A DNA stretch of 64,000 nt from an uncultured Lachnospiraceae bacterium (GTDB lineage: Bacteria > Bacillota > Clostridia > Lachnospirales > Lachnospiraceae), in assembly GCA_949948735.1 (NCBI GenBank), contig CATLGV010000001.1:1-64000 (forward strand), in the 5' to 3' direction. A program made the position numbers and the translations under genes. Positions 1 to 7,775 of the stretch are shown here, in pieces (within the stretch, counting starts at the first letter, position 1; the number at the start of each line of letters is the position of its first letter). The notes beneath the pieces are model-generated. The model saw nothing but the letters and a program-made list of their open reading frames with translations, made no database searches and was not told where the DNA came from.

Positions 1-3
1 ATG

Positions 4-340
4 ATTGAGCTGATGTGCTTTTAAAATATGCTTGCCAAGCGTATATGTACCAAAGCGCGGTCAGCTAGTTCGTTAAACTATTACTGGTAAGGAAAATATA
101 ATTAAGCTGACGCGCTTTTAAAGTATGTTTGCCAAGCGTATATGTACCAAAGCGCGGTCAGCTAGTTCGTTAAACTATTACTGGTAAGGAAAATATAATT
201 AAGCTGACGCGCTTTTAAAGTATGCTTGCCAAGCGTATATGCACCAAAGCGCGGTCAGCTAGTTTAAACTATCAGTAAAGGAAATATAATTGAGCTGACG
301 CGCTTTTAAAAATATGTCTGATATGTCTGCTAAGCTTAGA
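4..340. repeat. 97-bp tandem repeat array, nested palindromes
   Basis: Units begin at 4, 101, 198 and 289 (periods 97, 97 and 91 bp; the last unit is partial). Each unit holds a large imperfect palindrome: the arm AGCTGACGCGCTTT pairs with AAAGCGCGGTCAGCT through one bulge, and an inner TATGCTTG pairs with CAAGCGTATA. A second small hairpin (TAGTT/AACTA) follows, then a TATAAT-like hexamer just before the next unit. The array reaches the left window edge and may continue beyond it. No reading frame crosses it convincingly. Function is unknown; a structured RNA or a protein-binding array are both possible. Confidence 0.9.
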
Positions 341-344
341 AGCT

Positions 345-890
345 TTAACCGATCAGTTTGGCATTGCAAAAATCAGATGCTCGGAGTTCGTAATCAATCG
401 ACGTCTGCAGTTCTCCCAACTGATTTTTCCATGAATCCTTATTTATGGCTGTTTTTTTGAAGCCTAACATTTCATAGACATGCTGCGCTCTTGTATTCTT
501 TAGATTGGTGTCTAAAAAAATAAGCTCATAACCTGTACTGAACAGCTTCTCGATAAGCATACTTAATATTACTCGTCCCAGACCCTTCCCTTGAAAATCT
601 GAATTGCAGATCTTGATTCCTATCTCGACCTTTTTGCCTTCATAAACATAGAAGCTCATTTCACCGATAGATATTCCTCTATATTCAATAATTAATCGTC
701 TTTTTGTGTCGTCACTATCATTAGCAATCTGCTCTTTAATCTCTTTGGCTGTTGTTCCCAGTCCGTTAGGAAATCCTGCATGAGCCATAACACTTCCGTC
801 ATTCCACCAGGCTGCAAGCTGTTCGCAATCCTTTTCCTCTGCGTTTCTAATACATAAATCATTATAGACTATTTTCATTTTTACAACCAT
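345..890 (-). CDS. GNAT family N-acetyltransferase
   Basis: Predicted 181-aa acetyl-CoA-dependent N-acetyltransferase of the RimJ/RimL-like GNAT fold; the acceptor is unknown. The acetyl-CoA loop is visible as DFQGKGLGRVILSMLIEKLF, followed by the usual C-terminal strand with NTRAQHVYEMLGFKK. The open frame extends upstream into the AI-2E permease gene, but AAAGGAAC sits directly before the ATG at 890, and a second ATG at 878 (MKIVYNDL) is equally plausible. The gene lies 31 bp downstream of the permease on the same strand and may be co-transcribed. The same start region (ATGGTTRTAAAAATGAA) occurs before the unrelated gene at 50313-51251. Confidence 0.85.
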   Translation of the reverse strand: MVVKMKIVYNDLCIRNAEEKDCEQLAAWWNDGSVMAHAGFPNGLGTTAKEIKEQIANDSDDTKRRLIIEYRGISIGEMSFYVYEGKKVEIGIKICNSDFQGKGLGRVILSMLIEKLFSTGYELIFLDTNLKNTRAQHVYEMLGFKKTAINKDSWKNQLGELQTSIDYELRASDFCNAKLIG

Positions 891-921
891 GTTCCTTTCA
901 GGGTAAGCTTGAGCTGAAAAT

Positions 922-2253
922 CTATTTTTTATCACTAATCTCATCTTTTGTGTGCTGTTCCTTAAAGAAATTGTGGCTCTTGACCAATATTTTTGTAATC
1001 TGACCAAAAGGCTTTTTTACGTCTTCGGGAAATTCAACTACCTCTTTTCCTTCCGGATTAATGTAAAGCAATCGCAGGTATTTTCCGGTGGTCGGCGGCA
1101 AATTCCTTATAGACAGCCTGGATTCAACCAGTGACTTTATAAACGCGAAGACTACTGCCAAAATAGGTACGCCGAGTATCATACCGATCACGCCGAACAT
1201 CCCGCCAAACAATGTGATTGCAAAGATAACCCAGAAGCTCGATAAGCCTGTGGAGCTTCCGAGGATTTTGGGACCGATGACATTACCGTCGATTTGCTGC
1301 AGTATGATAATAAAGATCAAAAAGTAAAGCGCCTGCATCGGGTCAATGAACAATATCAGTAAAATAGACGGAATCGCACCCAAAAAAGGGCCAAAAAACG
1401 GTATAATATTGGTTATGCCGATAATAACGCTGATTAACAGGCAGAATGGCGTTCCGATAATGCTGGTAACGACAAAGCAGATAATGCCGATAATAATGGA
1501 GTCTAAAATCTTTCCGACAAAAAATCCGCCAAATGTTTTATTCGCAAATCTGACATTGCTGATAAAGCGATTCGAGGTCTCTATTGACAGAAATGCATAG
1601 GTAATCTTCTTGGCCTGCGCAGCAAGTATTTCCTTGCTGGCTATCAGATAGATAGAAATAATAAACCCGATAATCAAATTCCAGAATTCCTTTAAAATAG
1701 AAAATACACTTAAGGAAATGGACATGATCACATTATTCAGCTGTGGAATAAGCTTGGTATTTACATAATATTCAAAGTCCACGGAATACTTGTTGATTAA
1801 TTCGGTAGCGTTTTTGGCAAACTCAGGATTGTCCTCTAACAGCTGGGATATCCATTTGGTAAGCGTATCGACATATGTCGGGAATTGCTCCGTAATTGTC
1901 TTAATGCTGTTAAAGATCTGCGGCGTTGCAATGGAGAAAAACGCGTAGATGGCGCCCATCACTAAAACGTCGGTTATAAGTATCGAAAAGATGCGTCGAT
2001 GCGTTTTCTTAACCCGTAGCTTTATCAGCTTCAGAAAGGGCTTAATAATACGGCGTTCAATTACATTTACCAAGGGTGTAAGCAGATATGCCAGGATAAT
2101 GCCGTCGAGCACAGGCATCGAAATCGCAAGAAAACTTCTGATACGCTCAGAGAGGCTGTCTAAATGAAATATAACGTAATAGCTGATTAATCCGCCTAAT
2201 ATTACGAAAAAAGCTGTGACTCCCCATTTGATGTAATCTTTATTGTTATTCAT
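922..2253 (-). CDS. AI-2E family transporter (PerM/YhhT-like permease)
   Basis: 443-aa polytopic membrane protein of the AI-2E exporter superfamily (former DUF20). Two N-terminal helices (about residues 10-65), a long amphipathic middle segment (about 110-190) and a C-terminal bundle of hydrophobic helices (about 190-375) with the family's PFFGPFLGAIPS and GVPILAVVFAFI segments. Family members export autoinducer-2 or exchange ions; the substrate here cannot be told. GGAGG lies 11 bp before the ATG. A charged cytoplasmic tail (EEQHTKDEISDKK) ends the protein. The GNAT gene follows on the same strand. Confidence 0.9.
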   Translation of the reverse strand: MNNNKDYIKWGVTAFFVILGGLISYYVIFHLDSLSERIRSFLAISMPVLDGIILAYLLTPLVNVIERRIIKPFLKLIKLRVKKTHRRIFSILITDVLVMGAIYAFFSIATPQIFNSIKTITEQFPTYVDTLTKWISQLLEDNPEFAKNATELINKYSVDFEYYVNTKLIPQLNNVIMSISLSVFSILKEFWNLIIGFIISIYLIASKEILAAQAKKITYAFLSIETSNRFISNVRFANKTFGGFFVGKILDSIIIGIICFVVTSIIGTPFCLLISVIIGITNIIPFFGPFLGAIPSILLILFIDPMQALYFLIFIIILQQIDGNVIGPKILGSSTGLSSFWVIFAITLFGGMFGVIGMILGVPILAVVFAFIKSLVESRLSIRNLPPTTGKYLRLLYINPEGKEVVEFPEDVKKPFGQITKILVKSHNFFKEQHTKDEISDKK

Positions 2254-2634
2254 ATCTCAAACGAACCTCCATTATTCCGCTCTGCGGAAGCTCAAGTCGG
2301 CTTCTTCCTCCCTTGAGTAAGCTTGCTTAATCACCCTTGATTGACAAGGGTACACACGCCTTTATCAGTCAACAACCCCGCAGCAAGCTGACGGGGCATC
2401 AAACTTGCAACGCAGCAGAGCTGCGGGGTATGTGACCCTCACGGCATTCGCCAAATGTCTGCATAAGCAGCTTCCTGCTTTTACAGCCGCTTGGCTCATT
2501 GCTCGCGGAAATCAAAACTGGCATCTTGGAATATTGCAAAATATATTGTACAATATATAAATAAGCATACTTATCCGCTAATACTCATTATACCAATATT
2601 TACATATTGAAACAACCATAGAAAGGAAAATATC
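2254..2634. other. Intergenic region without a gene
   Basis: 380 bp between divergent genes. I see no credible coding frame. It holds a short hairpin ACCCTTG/CAAGGGT (2333-2351) followed by a degenerate copy of the dispersed repeat, an inverted pair CCCCGCAGC/GCTGCGGGG (2376-2384 and 2420-2428), and an AT-rich promoter stretch before the recombinase gene. Part of it (about 2380-2510) looks like a decayed dispersed intergenic repeat, but that is inference. Confidence 0.6.
2534..2561 (+). promoter_or_regulatory. Putative promoter with 18-bp palindrome before the recombinase
   Basis: TTGCAA (2534-2539), 16-bp spacer, TATAAA (2556-2561). The spacer and -10 overlap a perfect 18-bp palindrome, ATATATTGTACAATATAT (2541-2558), which would suit a dimeric repressor. 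Assignment is by sequence pattern only. Confidence 0.45.
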
Positions 2635-3696
2635 TTGGAGAAAAAGAGTATTTCAAATTACCATGATGAAATAAACAAAAAGAATATTGTCCATTTACGG
2701 GAGATTTTGGATACACTACCGCCCTTCTGCGGCCAATATTTCAGGGGAATGCAGGAATACATAGCGTCCCGTACCAGAATTGCGTATGCCTATGACATCC
2801 GGGTATTCTTTGAATATCTGCATGACAGTAATCCGATTTTCGGGAAAACGCCGATAAAGGAGTACCGCTTGGAAATACTGGATCAAATCACACGGCTTGA
2901 TATAGAGGAATATCTGGAGTATTGCAGCTATTATGTCAAGGATGGCAAGGAATATATGAATGACGAGCGCGGAAAGGCACGTAAGCTGGCGTCTTTGAGA
3001 AGCTTTTACAACTACTTCTTTCGAAACGAAATGATAGAGAAGAATCCTGCTGCGCTTGTGCCGATGCCGAAGCTCCATGAAAAAGAGATTGTCCGTCTGG
3101 ATGCCGACGAGGTTGCGATACTGCTGGATACGGTTGAGACCGGTGAAAAGCTGACAAAAAAGCAGCTCCAGTACCATGAGAAAACGAAGGTGCGGGATGT
3201 GGCGCTCCTGACGCTGCTGCTGGGGACCGGTATTCGGGTATCTGAGTGCGTCGGAATTGATATTTCAGATCTTGATTTCAAGAATAACGGCGTTAAGGTC
3301 CGCCGCAAGGGTGGATACGAGGCGGTTGTGTATTTTGGTGACGAGGTGGGAACGGCGCTGCTCGATTATCTGGAGCAGCGTGAGCATATTATTCCTGTAG
3401 AGGGCCACGAAAACGCGCTGTTCCTCTCTATGCAGAATAAGCGTATTACGGTGCGGGCTGTAGAAAATCTAGTGAAAAAATATGCTTCTCTGATAACGAA
3501 GCTGAAGAAGATAACGCCGCATAAGCTCAGAAGTACATACGGCACCTCTCTTTATCGTGAAACAGGCGATATTTATCTGGTGGCGGATGTATTAGGCCAT
3601 AAAGACGTAAATACCACCAGAAAGCACTATGCGGCTCTGGAGGAGGATAGACGACGCAGGGCTGCGAAGGCAGTCACGCTTCGGGAACAGCGATAG
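2635..3696 (+). CDS. xerS: Tyrosine recombinase, XerS-like
   Basis: 353-aa site-specific tyrosine recombinase. N-terminal SAM-like DNA-binding domain (about residues 20-150) and C-terminal catalytic domain carrying the full set of residues: Arg in GIRVSECV, Lys in RRKGG, His-x-x-Arg in PHKLRST, His in VLGHKD and the nucleophile Tyr in KHYAAL. Length and N-terminal layout match the single-recombinase XerS type that resolves chromosome dimers at a dif-like site, rather than a phage integrase; no att site or phage gene is nearby. The start is TTG, supported by AAAGGAA 7 bp upstream. A XerC/D-type or orphan integrase role is the alternative. Confidence 0.85.
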   Translation: MEKKSISNYHDEINKKNIVHLREILDTLPPFCGQYFRGMQEYIASRTRIAYAYDIRVFFEYLHDSNPIFGKTPIKEYRLEILDQITRLDIEEYLEYCSYYVKDGKEYMNDERGKARKLASLRSFYNYFFRNEMIEKNPAALVPMPKLHEKEIVRLDADEVAILLDTVETGEKLTKKQLQYHEKTKVRDVALLTLLLGTGIRVSECVGIDISDLDFKNNGVKVRRKGGYEAVVYFGDEVGTALLDYLEQREHIIPVEGHENALFLSMQNKRITVRAVENLVKKYASLITKLKKITPHKLRSTYGTSLYRETGDIYLVADVLGHKDVNTTRKHYAALEEDRRRRAAKAVTLREQR

Positions 3697-3725
3697 CTCC
3701 GGATATTCAAGCCATCCGGGGCGGG

Positions 3726-3749
3726 AACGCAGGCAGCCAGGCCTGCGTT
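3726..3749. terminator. Bidirectional terminator hairpin
   Basis: AACGCAGGC (3726-3734) pairs perfectly with GCCTGCGTT (3741-3749) around a 6-nt loop. It sits between convergent genes, and its last bases overlap the TAA stop of the LysM gene. Confidence 0.75.
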
Positions 3750-4123
3750 TATTCGTTGGAACAAATGTATTCTGTTGAGTAATACGGTATGATAAGATAA
3801 TTCCCGGCGACAATCTTGTCAGAAGTCAGGGAATTCATTATCTTAATCTCATTAACATACGCGGCGGCGCTTTCATAATGGGCGGGATCCATATTCTCGT
3901 TTGCAATGGACCATAAGGTATCCCCCTGCTCTATCTGAATACTGGTATAGTATTTATAAGAAGCGGGACGGCTCTTATCGCTTGCCTGTGCTGAAAAGGA
4001 AATGATAAGCACGGAGGCGAGGATTACCACTGCCATTGAGACTGTTAAAAACACAATGTTTCTACGAACTTCTATTTGGCGCCGGCGCCTTTTTGCGATT
4101 TTTTGATTGTAATTATATGTCAT
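3749..4123 (-). CDS. LysM-domain membrane protein, YneA-like
   Basis: 124-aa bitopic protein: basic N-terminus (KRRRRQIEVRR), one transmembrane helix (about residues 25-45) and an extracellular LysM peptidoglycan-binding domain (IQIEQGDTLWSIANENM to GNYLIIPYY). Size, layout and position divergent from lexA match YneA, the SOS-induced cell-division inhibitor of Bacillus, though sequence identity outside LysM cannot be judged here. LexA-box-like sites in the shared promoter region suggest DNA-damage induction. The ribosome site CGGAGGAG precedes the ATG. A general wall-binding role is the alternative. Confidence 0.8.
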   Translation of the reverse strand: MTYNYNQKIAKRRRRQIEVRRNIVFLTVSMAVVILASVLIISFSAQASDKSRPASYKYYTSIQIEQGDTLWSIANENMDPAHYESAAAYVNEIKIMNSLTSDKIVAGNYLIIPYYSTEYICSNE

Positions 4124-4153
4124 AAATACTCCTCCGTTCTTTATATGAATATA

Positions 4154-4250
4154 CGAACAAATTTTCCGAACAGCTGTTTGTAATACACAGTATACAGAAC
4201 GACCGTTCGGATGTCAATAACTTTTGGCGAAAAATACGAACAAATTTTTG
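4154..4250. promoter_or_regulatory. LexA (SOS) boxes between the LysM gene and lexA
   Basis: CGAACAGCTGTTTG (4167-4180) fits the Gram-positive LexA operator CGAAC-N4-GTTYG. AGAACGACCGTTCG (4196-4209) has a perfect GAAC-N4-GTTC core. CGAACAAATTTTTG (4237-4250) and CGAACAAATTTTCC (4154-4167) are half-site matches. The 4237 site ends 10 bp before the lexA -35 box, so autoregulation is likely. Confidence 0.8.
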
Positions 4251-4260
4251 GAATATATGT

Positions 4261-4289
4261 TTGCTTATTTGGAATAAGTGTGTTATGAT
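4261..4289 (+). promoter_or_regulatory. lexA promoter
   Basis: TTGCTT (4261-4266), 17-bp spacer, TATGAT (4284-4289). This places transcription start about 25 bp before the lexA ATG. Confidence 0.7.
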
Positions 4290-4320
4290 TGAAAAAAGAA
4301 GGAAAGCAAGGAGGATTACT

Positions 4321-4941
4321 ATGGCATATGGTAAGATTACAGCAAAGCAGAAAGAGATTTTGGAATATATTAAAGATGAAATTTTGAAAAAGGGGTACCC
4401 GCCGGCAGTTCGTGAGATTTGCGAAGCGGTTCATCTGAAGTCCACTTCTTCCGTCCATTCACATCTGGAGACGCTGGAGAAGAACGGATATATCCGGAGA
4501 GATCCGACAAAGCCCCGTGCCATTGAGATTATGGACGACAGCTTTCAGATGGTACGGCATGAGATGGCCAGTATCCCCATTATTGGCACTGTTGCGGCAG
4601 GGCTTCCTATTTTAGCGGAGCAGAATATAGAGGGTTATTTCCCGATTCCTACGGAGATGGTTCCCGCCGGAGAATCCTTTGTTCTAAAGGTGAAGGGGGA
4701 CAGCATGGTGAATGCCGGCATCTTTGATGGAGACAGTATTTTTGTGAATGCGTGCAATACTGCTCAAAATGGAGACACGGTGGTTGCGCTGGTTGACGAT
4801 TCTGCTACAGTTAAGACTTTTTATAAGGAAGACGGTCATTTCCGGCTGCAGCCTGAGAATGATTCAATGGATCCGATTATTGTAGACAATGTAGATATTC
4901 TTGGAAAGGTATACGGTGTTTTTCGCTTATACCGCCATTGA
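4321..4941 (+). CDS. lexA: LexA repressor, SOS regulator
   Basis: 206-aa S24-family repressor of the SOS regulon. The N-terminal winged helix (residues 1-70; helix SSVHSHLETLEKNGYIRR) binds operator DNA. The C-terminal self-cleaving domain shows the scissile Ala93-Gly94 (VAAGLP), catalytic Ser128 (GDSM) and Lys165 (ATVKTF). RecA filaments trigger autocleavage. The open frame runs further upstream, but AGGAGG at 4309-4314 before ATG 4321 decides the start. It is divergent from a YneA-like gene, as in Bacillus. Confidence 0.97.
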   Translation: MAYGKITAKQKEILEYIKDEILKKGYPPAVREICEAVHLKSTSSVHSHLETLEKNGYIRRDPTKPRAIEIMDDSFQMVRHEMASIPIIGTVAAGLPILAEQNIEGYFPIPTEMVPAGESFVLKVKGDSMVNAGIFDGDSIFVNACNTAQNGDTVVALVDDSATVKTFYKEDGHFRLQPENDSMDPIIVDNVDILGKVYGVFRLYRH

Positions 4942-4996
4942 TATCGGATGTTTTGCCATGATACCTTCGACTGACAGGGAAATTACATATAGCAGT

Positions 4997-5023
4997 CCCC
5001 CACAGCGTTTGCCGCAATGGGGG
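4997..5023. terminator. Hairpin between convergent lexA and AraC genes
   Basis: CCCCCA (4997-5002) pairs with TGGGGG (5018-5023), with weaker pairing extending outward. Position between convergent stops suggests termination; the T-tract is poor. Confidence 0.5.
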
Positions 5024-5035
5024 ATTGTCCTTTGA

Positions 5036-5923
5036 TCATTTCTTCTCAACGGGTATCCACAGCTCACAGAATAATCCGCGCTCACCACTCTCGAAGTATA
5101 TTTCGTAATCTGTATCGTCCGTTTGTACGAAGCCTGTCTGCGGGGAGAATTCTTTAAAAAATTTACCCCAGGTCTCACCTATACAGTCCCCGTTGGAACC
5201 AAAGCATTTGAATACGGCGTACTCTGCAGGCTCTGTTTTCCAGATCGAATAGCCACTGCTTGTAAAGGCTTCCAATTTCGACGTATCGGTGTCTTTGTCG
5301 ATCACAATACCGATACCGTAACGAAAATGTGTTTCGTTGTCCTTTGTAGGGCTGCACAGGCCGTATAAATCTCTTTTTCCCTTCGGACGAAGCTGCTTGA
5401 GCGGCTCAATGAGGTCCTTCTCATAACATTCTGCCCAGAAATCAGAGACGCTATGGTCATTGTCGTCGTTGATGATTTCATTCGGGAAAGCTTTTACCAG
5501 TGCAATAAACTCCTGACCTTCTTCATGTTCCATTCTGTAATCCATAATACTACCACCTTCCAATACAATTTTTATAACAAGCGGATTAAACAGATGAAGC
5601 TTTGTGCCTTTTCGCTTTGCCTGCTTGGGCGTTGAGCCATGAAAGCGTGAAAACGCCTTGGAAAAGCTTTCCGGGGATTCATAGCCGTATTTATATGCAA
5701 CATCAATCACCGATATGTCGCTCGTCTGCAGCTCCTGAGCAGCTAACGTAAGGCGCCTGTTTCGAATATATTCGTTCGCTGTCATTCCTGTAGTGAAGCT
5801 GAATATCCGGTGAAAATTGTAATTTGACATATGAATGCTCTTTGCAACCTCGGTATAGCTTATGTTTTCACAGATATGTTCTTCCATATAGCGTATTGCC
5901 TGTTGTATAAGCTGTATAGACAT
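5036..5923 (-). CDS. AraC family regulator with GyrI-like effector domain
   Basis: 295-aa transcription factor. Two AraC helix-turn-helix motifs lie in residues 1-105 (MSNYNFHRIFSFTTGMTANE; YGYESPESFSKAFSRFHG). The C-terminal half (about 135-295) is a GyrI/AraC-E-type ligand-binding domain (YGIGIVID, AEYAVFKCFGS, YEIYFESGE). Such proteins often sense amphiphilic drugs or metabolites; the ligand is unknown. ATG at 5923 is chosen because CAGGAGG lies about 10 bp upstream; an in-frame TTG at 5932 is too close to that site. It is clearly related to the regulator at 53961-54818. Confidence 0.9.
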   Translation of the reverse strand: MSIQLIQQAIRYMEEHICENISYTEVAKSIHMSNYNFHRIFSFTTGMTANEYIRNRRLTLAAQELQTSDISVIDVAYKYGYESPESFSKAFSRFHGSTPKQAKRKGTKLHLFNPLVIKIVLEGGSIMDYRMEHEEGQEFIALVKAFPNEIINDDNDHSVSDFWAECYEKDLIEPLKQLRPKGKRDLYGLCSPTKDNETHFRYGIGIVIDKDTDTSKLEAFTSSGYSIWKTEPAEYAVFKCFGSNGDCIGETWGKFFKEFSPQTGFVQTDDTDYEIYFESGERGLFCELWIPVEKK

Positions 5924-6100
5924 TTTGTTCAATCCTCCTGTATGTATTCATTGTAATGGATGCAGTGCGGAAAATCCTGTCCCTGCTTGCACGGATTTGT
6001 CCGGTACAGTACATGCTTCACGCTGTCGCAATTCCCTATAAGGGTTAGCCAAAAAGGTATGCTTTAGTGCAATTCCGAAATAATCCGACTTTGAGACGTA

Positions 6101-6122
6101 TATGCCTTTGTTGATTGAGGGG
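6101..6122. repeat. Degenerate copy of the dispersed TTGTCAATTGAGGGTA repeat
   Basis: TGCCTTTGTTGATTGAGGGG matches the repeat seen at 37 kb, 43 kb, 49.9 kb and 51.3 kb with two changes. It lies in the 260-bp gap between the AraC gene and rsfS, which otherwise holds only a terminator. Confidence 0.5.
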
Positions 6123-6130
6123 CCCCTGAG

Positions 6131-6162
6131 AATAAAGAAAACAGGAGACATTGCTGCTCCTG
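6131..6162 (-). terminator. Rho-independent terminator after rsfS
   Basis: On the minus strand CAGGAG (6162-6157) pairs with CTCCTG (6147-6142), with further imperfect pairing, and is followed by TTTTCTTT. It ends the nadD-yqeK-rsfS unit. Confidence 0.8.
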
Positions 6163-6185
6163 CTGTCTTTATCTGCGCCTGGCTT

Positions 6186-6545
6186 CTACAGGTCTGCAAG
6201 CGCTACCGGCCTGCCGTCGCGCCACAAGCGTTCCAAATCATAGAAGCCGCGGCTCTCCTTATCAAATATATGAATCAGGATATCTCTGTAATCCAGAAGG
6301 ATCCAGTTGGCGTTGTTATAGCCTTCGATATGCTTCGGATAAATTTCCGCAGCTGCAAGCTTCTCTTCCACATTGTCTGCAAGCGCCTGAATCTGGCTTC
6401 TGTTTGTGCCGTTCGCAATAATAAAATAGTCTGCAATTGCGGATATTTCATGGATATCAATAATCTGTATATTTTCTGCCTTTTTGTCCGCAAGCGCGTC
6501 TATGGCGGTGCGTACCGCGTCTTTTACATTCTCTAAATTATTCAA
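6186..6545 (-). CDS. rsfS: Ribosomal silencing factor RsfS
   Basis: 119-aa member of the RsfS/Iojap family, which binds uL14 on the 50S subunit and blocks joining to 30S when nutrients are short. The nucleotidyltransferase-like fold shows DYFIIANGTNRSQIQALADN and the C-terminal segment WILLDYRDILIHIFDKESRGFYDLERLW typical of the family; length is normal. Its ATG overlaps the TGA of yqeK by 4 bp, so the two are translationally coupled. A terminator follows. Confidence 0.96.
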   Translation of the reverse strand: MNNLENVKDAVRTAIDALADKKAENIQIIDIHEISAIADYFIIANGTNRSQIQALADNVEEKLAAAEIYPKHIEGYNNANWILLDYRDILIHIFDKESRGFYDLERLWRDGRPVALADL

Positions 6546-7141
6546 AGCTTTTCCTCCATTCTTGAAGCATTTTTTACATAGCTGTCATAGGTTTTCTGAG
6601 TCATTGCATCAAAGGGACTGCCTTTTGACTCCAGAAACTTTAACGTATTGCACAGAATTTTTTCCATTGCCTTGTCAATGTCCTCAAAGGCCAGCCTGCG
6701 TATCACGTTTAATTCCGGAATCGGCCGACGCATAGGCTCAATATAATCCGCTATAAAGATGATTTTTTCCAGCAGGGACATATCGGGTCTTCCGGTGGTA
6801 TGCCATGTGATAGCCTGCAGGACATCCTTATCATTGATATGAAATTTTTCCTTTGCAATGTGTGCGCCTATTTTGCCATGAAGCAGATATGGATGCTCCT
6901 GTTCGAAGCTACTGTGGGGAATGTCATACTTTTCACAAAGCTTGAGCTTCTTGTCGTTGTCCATGCATTTGGCGCAGTCATGGAGCATTCCGGCCAGCTC
7001 GGCCCGTTTTATGAAGTTTGCGTTTGTCGTATCAGGATTGTATCGCATGGCCATCGCCATTGCGGTGCTTGCAACGCTGAGGGTATGCTGATAGCGGTCC
7101 TTTGTAAGATGCTTTTTCAGGTACTTTTTAATTTTCTTCAT
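6542..7141 (-). CDS. yqeK: HD-domain Ap4A hydrolase YqeK
   Basis: 199-aa HD-superfamily protein of the YqeK family, symmetrical bis(5'-nucleosyl)-tetraphosphatase, which removes alarmone Ap4A in Gram-positive bacteria. Metal ligands are visible as RYQHTLSVA, GMLHDCAK, HGKIGAHIA and FIADYIEPMR. The frame is open further upstream, but ATG at 7141 with AGGAG 10 bp ahead gives the normal N-terminus (MKKIKKYLKKHL) and overlaps the end of nadD by 14 bp, as usual for this pair. Confidence 0.94.
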   Translation of the reverse strand: MKKIKKYLKKHLTKDRYQHTLSVASTAMAMAMRYNPDTTNANFIKRAELAGMLHDCAKCMDNDKKLKLCEKYDIPHSSFEQEHPYLLHGKIGAHIAKEKFHINDKDVLQAITWHTTGRPDMSLLEKIIFIADYIEPMRRPIPELNVIRRLAFEDIDKAMEKILCNTLKFLESKGSPFDAMTQKTYDSYVKNASRMEEKL

Positions 7142-7754
7142 AATACAAATGCTCCTGTACAATGTATTCGGATACATAGTCCGGCACAAGTCCGGCGATT
7201 GGAAGGCCGCCTTGCACACGCTCCCTGATCAGGGTGGAGGATATCGGGATCCGGGGTATATCCAGATAAATGATTTTAGCGCCAAGCCGGGTAAGTGCTT
7301 CGCCCTTACGCCGGAGGCTTTCTATATCATAATCCTCCCGCACTGCGCAGACAAGCGTGGCCATGGAGAAAATTTGTTCAGGCTCCCGCCATTGTTCAAT
7401 ATGAAAGAGGGAATCTGCTCCCATAATAAAGTAATAGGAGGTGTGCGGATTTTCGGTGGTCAGCCGGTGCAGCGTTTCATAGGTATAAGTATTTCCCGTC
7501 CGCCCGGCTTCCGCCAGCGAAAGCTCGAAATACGGGTATCCCTGTATGGCCAGCCGAACCATATCCACCCGCCTCGCGGACGAAAGAACGTCTTTTTTCA
7601 TATAGGAATTGCCGCTTGGCATAAACAAAACCTTGTCCAGGCCGGCGTCTCTGTATGCGGCCTGCGCAATGGCAAGATGTCCGTTGTGAATGGGATTAAA
7701 GGTGCCGCCCATAATGCCGATTCTGGCGTTATTCTTCACAGAAAAATTTTTCAT
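7128..7754 (-). CDS. nadD: Nicotinate-nucleotide adenylyltransferase NadD
   Basis: 208-aa cytosolic enzyme that adenylates nicotinate mononucleotide to deamido-NAD in NAD synthesis. The nucleotidyltransferase signature GGTFNPIHNGHL is near the N-terminus and the second ATP-binding motif ISSTLIRERV near the C-terminus. GGAGG precedes the ATG. It is placed between yhbY and yqeK in the conserved Firmicutes order and overlaps yqeK. Confidence 0.97.
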   Translation of the reverse strand: MKNFSVKNNARIGIMGGTFNPIHNGHLAIAQAAYRDAGLDKVLFMPSGNSYMKKDVLSSARRVDMVRLAIQGYPYFELSLAEAGRTGNTYTYETLHRLTTENPHTSYYFIMGADSLFHIEQWREPEQIFSMATLVCAVREDYDIESLRRKGEALTRLGAKIIYLDIPRIPISSTLIRERVQGGLPIAGLVPDYVSEYIVQEHLYYEEN

Positions 7755-7775
7755 GGATGCCTCCGGATGAAGGAA

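Noticed and set aside
4-340. CRISPR array
   Set aside because: Units are 97 bp with internal palindromes and no unique spacers; no cas genes are present.
891-1007. Upstream extension of the GNAT gene into the permease gene
   Set aside because: It overlaps the end of the AI-2E gene and lacks an SD; starts at 890 or 878 fit the family N-terminus.
2635-3696. Integrase of a mobile element ending in the window
   Set aside because: Length and N-terminal layout fit XerS; no att repeats, tRNA or phage genes are adjacent.
4261-4320. Longer lexA start
   Set aside because: The extension runs through the promoter boxes; AGGAGG before 4321 and the family start MAYGKITAKQ decide.
5948-6199. 83-aa minus-strand frame before the AraC gene
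   Set aside because: It overlaps the rsfS terminator and repeat copy, has no SD and no recognisable domain.
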